A DNA stretch of 6,229 bases from positions 1-6,229 of the forward strand of contig JBNKWA010000088.1 in the NCBI GenBank assembly GCA_050299555.1, given 5' to 3'. Shown here piece by piece: positions 5,462 to 6,229 of this stretch; positions within the stretch are counted from its first letter, which is position 1; each line of letters opens with the position of its first letter. Origin of the DNA: JBNKWA01 sp050299555. GTDB lineage: Bacteria; Pseudomonadota; Alphaproteobacteria; Rhodobacterales; Rhodobacteraceae. The position numbers were made by a program, and so were the translations under genes. The notes beneath the pieces are model-generated. The model ran no database searches. It saw nothing but the letters and a program-made list of their open reading frames with translations, and was not told the origin of the DNA.

Positions 5462-6072
5462 GTCAGGGCGGCCGCACCCGGGCCCCCCGCGGCACCGCGC
5501 GGGGACGCATCCTCGACGCGGCGCTGCGGCTCATCCGCGAGAAGGGCTTCGGCGCCACCAGCGTCGACGACCTCTGCGCCGCGGCCGGGGTGACCAAGGG
5601 CGCCTTCTTCCACCACTTCGACAGCAAGGAGGCGCTGGGCGTCGCTGCGATCGAGCACTGGTCGGCGGTCACCGGCGGGCTCTTCGCCGCGGCGGACTAT
5701 CACCGCCGTCCCGATGCGGTCGACCGGGTGCTGGCCTACCTGGAGCTGCGAAAGGATCTCGCGGCAGGCACCGCCGGCGAGTATTCCTGCGTCGCCGGCA
5801 CCACGGTGCAGGAGATCCACGCCACCAGCCCGGCGATGCGGGCCGCCGCCGCCGCGACCATCCGGGGCGGAGCGGGGCACATCCTGGCCGATCTCGAAGC
5901 GGCGCTGGCCGAGCATCCGGTGCCGGGGGTGACCGCCGAGAGCCTCGCCTTGCACGTCCAGGCGGCGATCCAGGGCGGGATCATCCTGGCCAAGGCGGCG
6001 GACGATCCGGCGGCACTGAGGGACAGCATCGATCACCTGGCCCGCTACGTGCGGCTGCTTTTCGGCCGCTGA
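5458..6072 (+). CDS. TetR/AcrR family transcriptional regulator
   Basis: This 204-residue protein is the expected size for a TetR-family repressor. The N-terminal DNA-binding domain (about 14-62) contains the helix-turn-helix TSVDDLCAAAGVTKGAFFHH (34-53), followed by FDSKEAL (54-60). The rest is a helical ligand-binding and dimerisation domain. There are two cysteines: C40 in the helix-turn-helix and C111 in the segment EYSCVAGTTVQEIHATSP (108-125). The latter resembles the region where some TetR regulators carry a functional cysteine. No ribosome site precedes the ATG, which overlaps the upstream VOC stop as ATGA, so translation is presumably coupled. The palindrome at 4487-4502 is the likely binding site, making this a self-limiting local repressor of the VOC operon. 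A wider role, including control of the divergent deaminase, cannot be excluded. The ligand is unknown. Confidence 0.93.
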   Translation: MSQGGRTRAPRGTARGRILDAALRLIREKGFGATSVDDLCAAAGVTKGAFFHHFDSKEALGVAAIEHWSAVTGGLFAAADYHRRPDAVDRVLAYLELRKDLAAGTAGEYSCVAGTTVQEIHATSPAMRAAAAATIRGGAGHILADLEAALAEHPVPGVTAESLALHVQAAIQGGIILAKAADDPAALRDSIDHLARYVRLLFGR

Positions 6073-6096
6073 CCCCGGCGCCCGGAACACTGCCGC

Positions 6097-6117
6097 CAGG
6101 GCGTCCCCATGGGGACG
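6097..6117. repeat. Palindromic repeat copy 2
   Basis: This copy contains the 16-bp perfect palindrome CGTCCCCATGGGGACG (6102-6117), with 18 bases (6099-6116) identical to copy 1 at 126-143. It starts 24 bases after the tetR stop. A G-run rather than a T-run follows, so a canonical terminator is unlikely. Confidence 0.75.
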
Positions 6118-6185
6118 GGGGGGCAAGGGGTTGAAATCGCGGAAAATCCCGTGGGGGCGATCAGGGGCGTGGCGGCAATCTGCGG

Positions 6186-6209
6186 CGGCGTCCCCCCGGG
6201 GACGCCCTG
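6186..6209. repeat. Palindromic repeat copy 3, inverted relative to copy 2
   Basis: Nine-base arms GGCGTCCCC (6187-6195) and GGGGACGCC (6198-6206) flank a CC centre, where copies 1 and 2 have AT. Its right end GGGGACGCCCTG (6198-6209) is the exact reverse complement of the left end of copy 2 (6097-6108). The two copies therefore form a head-to-head pair with 12-base arms 89 bases apart. Confidence 0.75.
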
Positions 6210-6229
6210 TCAAGTGCCTGATGTCAAAA

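Larger units (their letters stand above)
6073..6229. other. Intergenic region downstream of tetR with no gene
   Basis: No coding region is supported up to the end of the window. The stretch is dominated by two palindromic repeat units in inverted orientation. The DNA between them includes GGGGCGTGG (6164-6172), also found at 68-76 in the left intergenic region. No clear T-tract terminator for the VOC-tetR operon is visible, so the repeat hairpin may serve as its transcript end. Confidence 0.65.

Noticed and set aside
126..6209. The flanking palindromes as the ends of one mobile element carrying all seven genes.
   Set aside because: The repeats are short, sit after gene ends, occur as more than one unit per side and show no target duplication or transposase. 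The enclosed set includes the housekeeping gene gatB. A dispersed intergenic repeat explains them better.
5224..6213. A 329-codon open frame on the minus strand opposite tetR.
   Set aside because: It is a GC-driven shadow of tetR and the end of the second VOC gene. It has low-complexity A, G and R composition and no recognisable motif.

Overview
The window is a compact chromosomal segment of a high-GC bacterium, most likely an alphaproteobacterium and plausibly of the Rhodospirillales. This rests on gene content, the style of the GatB and deaminase proteins, and GC of roughly 60-75% in the lines I counted. No rRNA or tRNA gene marks the taxon, so the placement is inference. I found no tRNA, CRISPR array, transposase, integrase or phage gene.

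The layout is two divergent gene blocks. The left block is read on the minus strand, in order of transcription from about 4424 down to 153. It encodes a zinc nucleobase/nucleoside deaminase (3834-4424), a multi-pass GT87-like (DUF2029) glycosyltransferase (2593-3738), an SDR oxidoreductase (1739-2503) and GatB, a subunit of the tRNA-dependent amidotransferase (153-1664). Gaps of 74-95 bp separate these genes. They share no obvious pathway, so this is a same-strand run rather than a convincing functional operon.

The right block is read on the plus strand and is a real operon of three genes. It holds a PhnB-like VOC protein (4542-4973), a second VOC protein of the 3-dmu-9_3-mt type (4991-5461) and a TetR/AcrR repressor (5458-6072). 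The repressor start overlaps the preceding stop as ATGA. The divergent gap between the blocks contains a perfect 16-bp palindrome (4487-4502) that overlaps the likely promoter of the VOC operon. The simplest model is that the TetR protein, made last in its own operon, represses the operon through this site until a small reactive ligand releases it. The ligand and the VOC substrates are unknown.

The short intergenic ends (1-152 and 6073-6229) carry copies of one family of GC-rich palindromic repeats with arms of the form GGCGTCCCC / GGGGACG. They sit just downstream of gatB and just downstream of tetR and look like a REP/BIME-type repeat. The extreme left end carries a 16-base C run next to a GC hairpin. 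The best candidates for something undescribed are the VOC-VOC-TetR regulatory unit with its operator and the palindromic repeat family. Nothing here is clearly a novel defence or mobile system.
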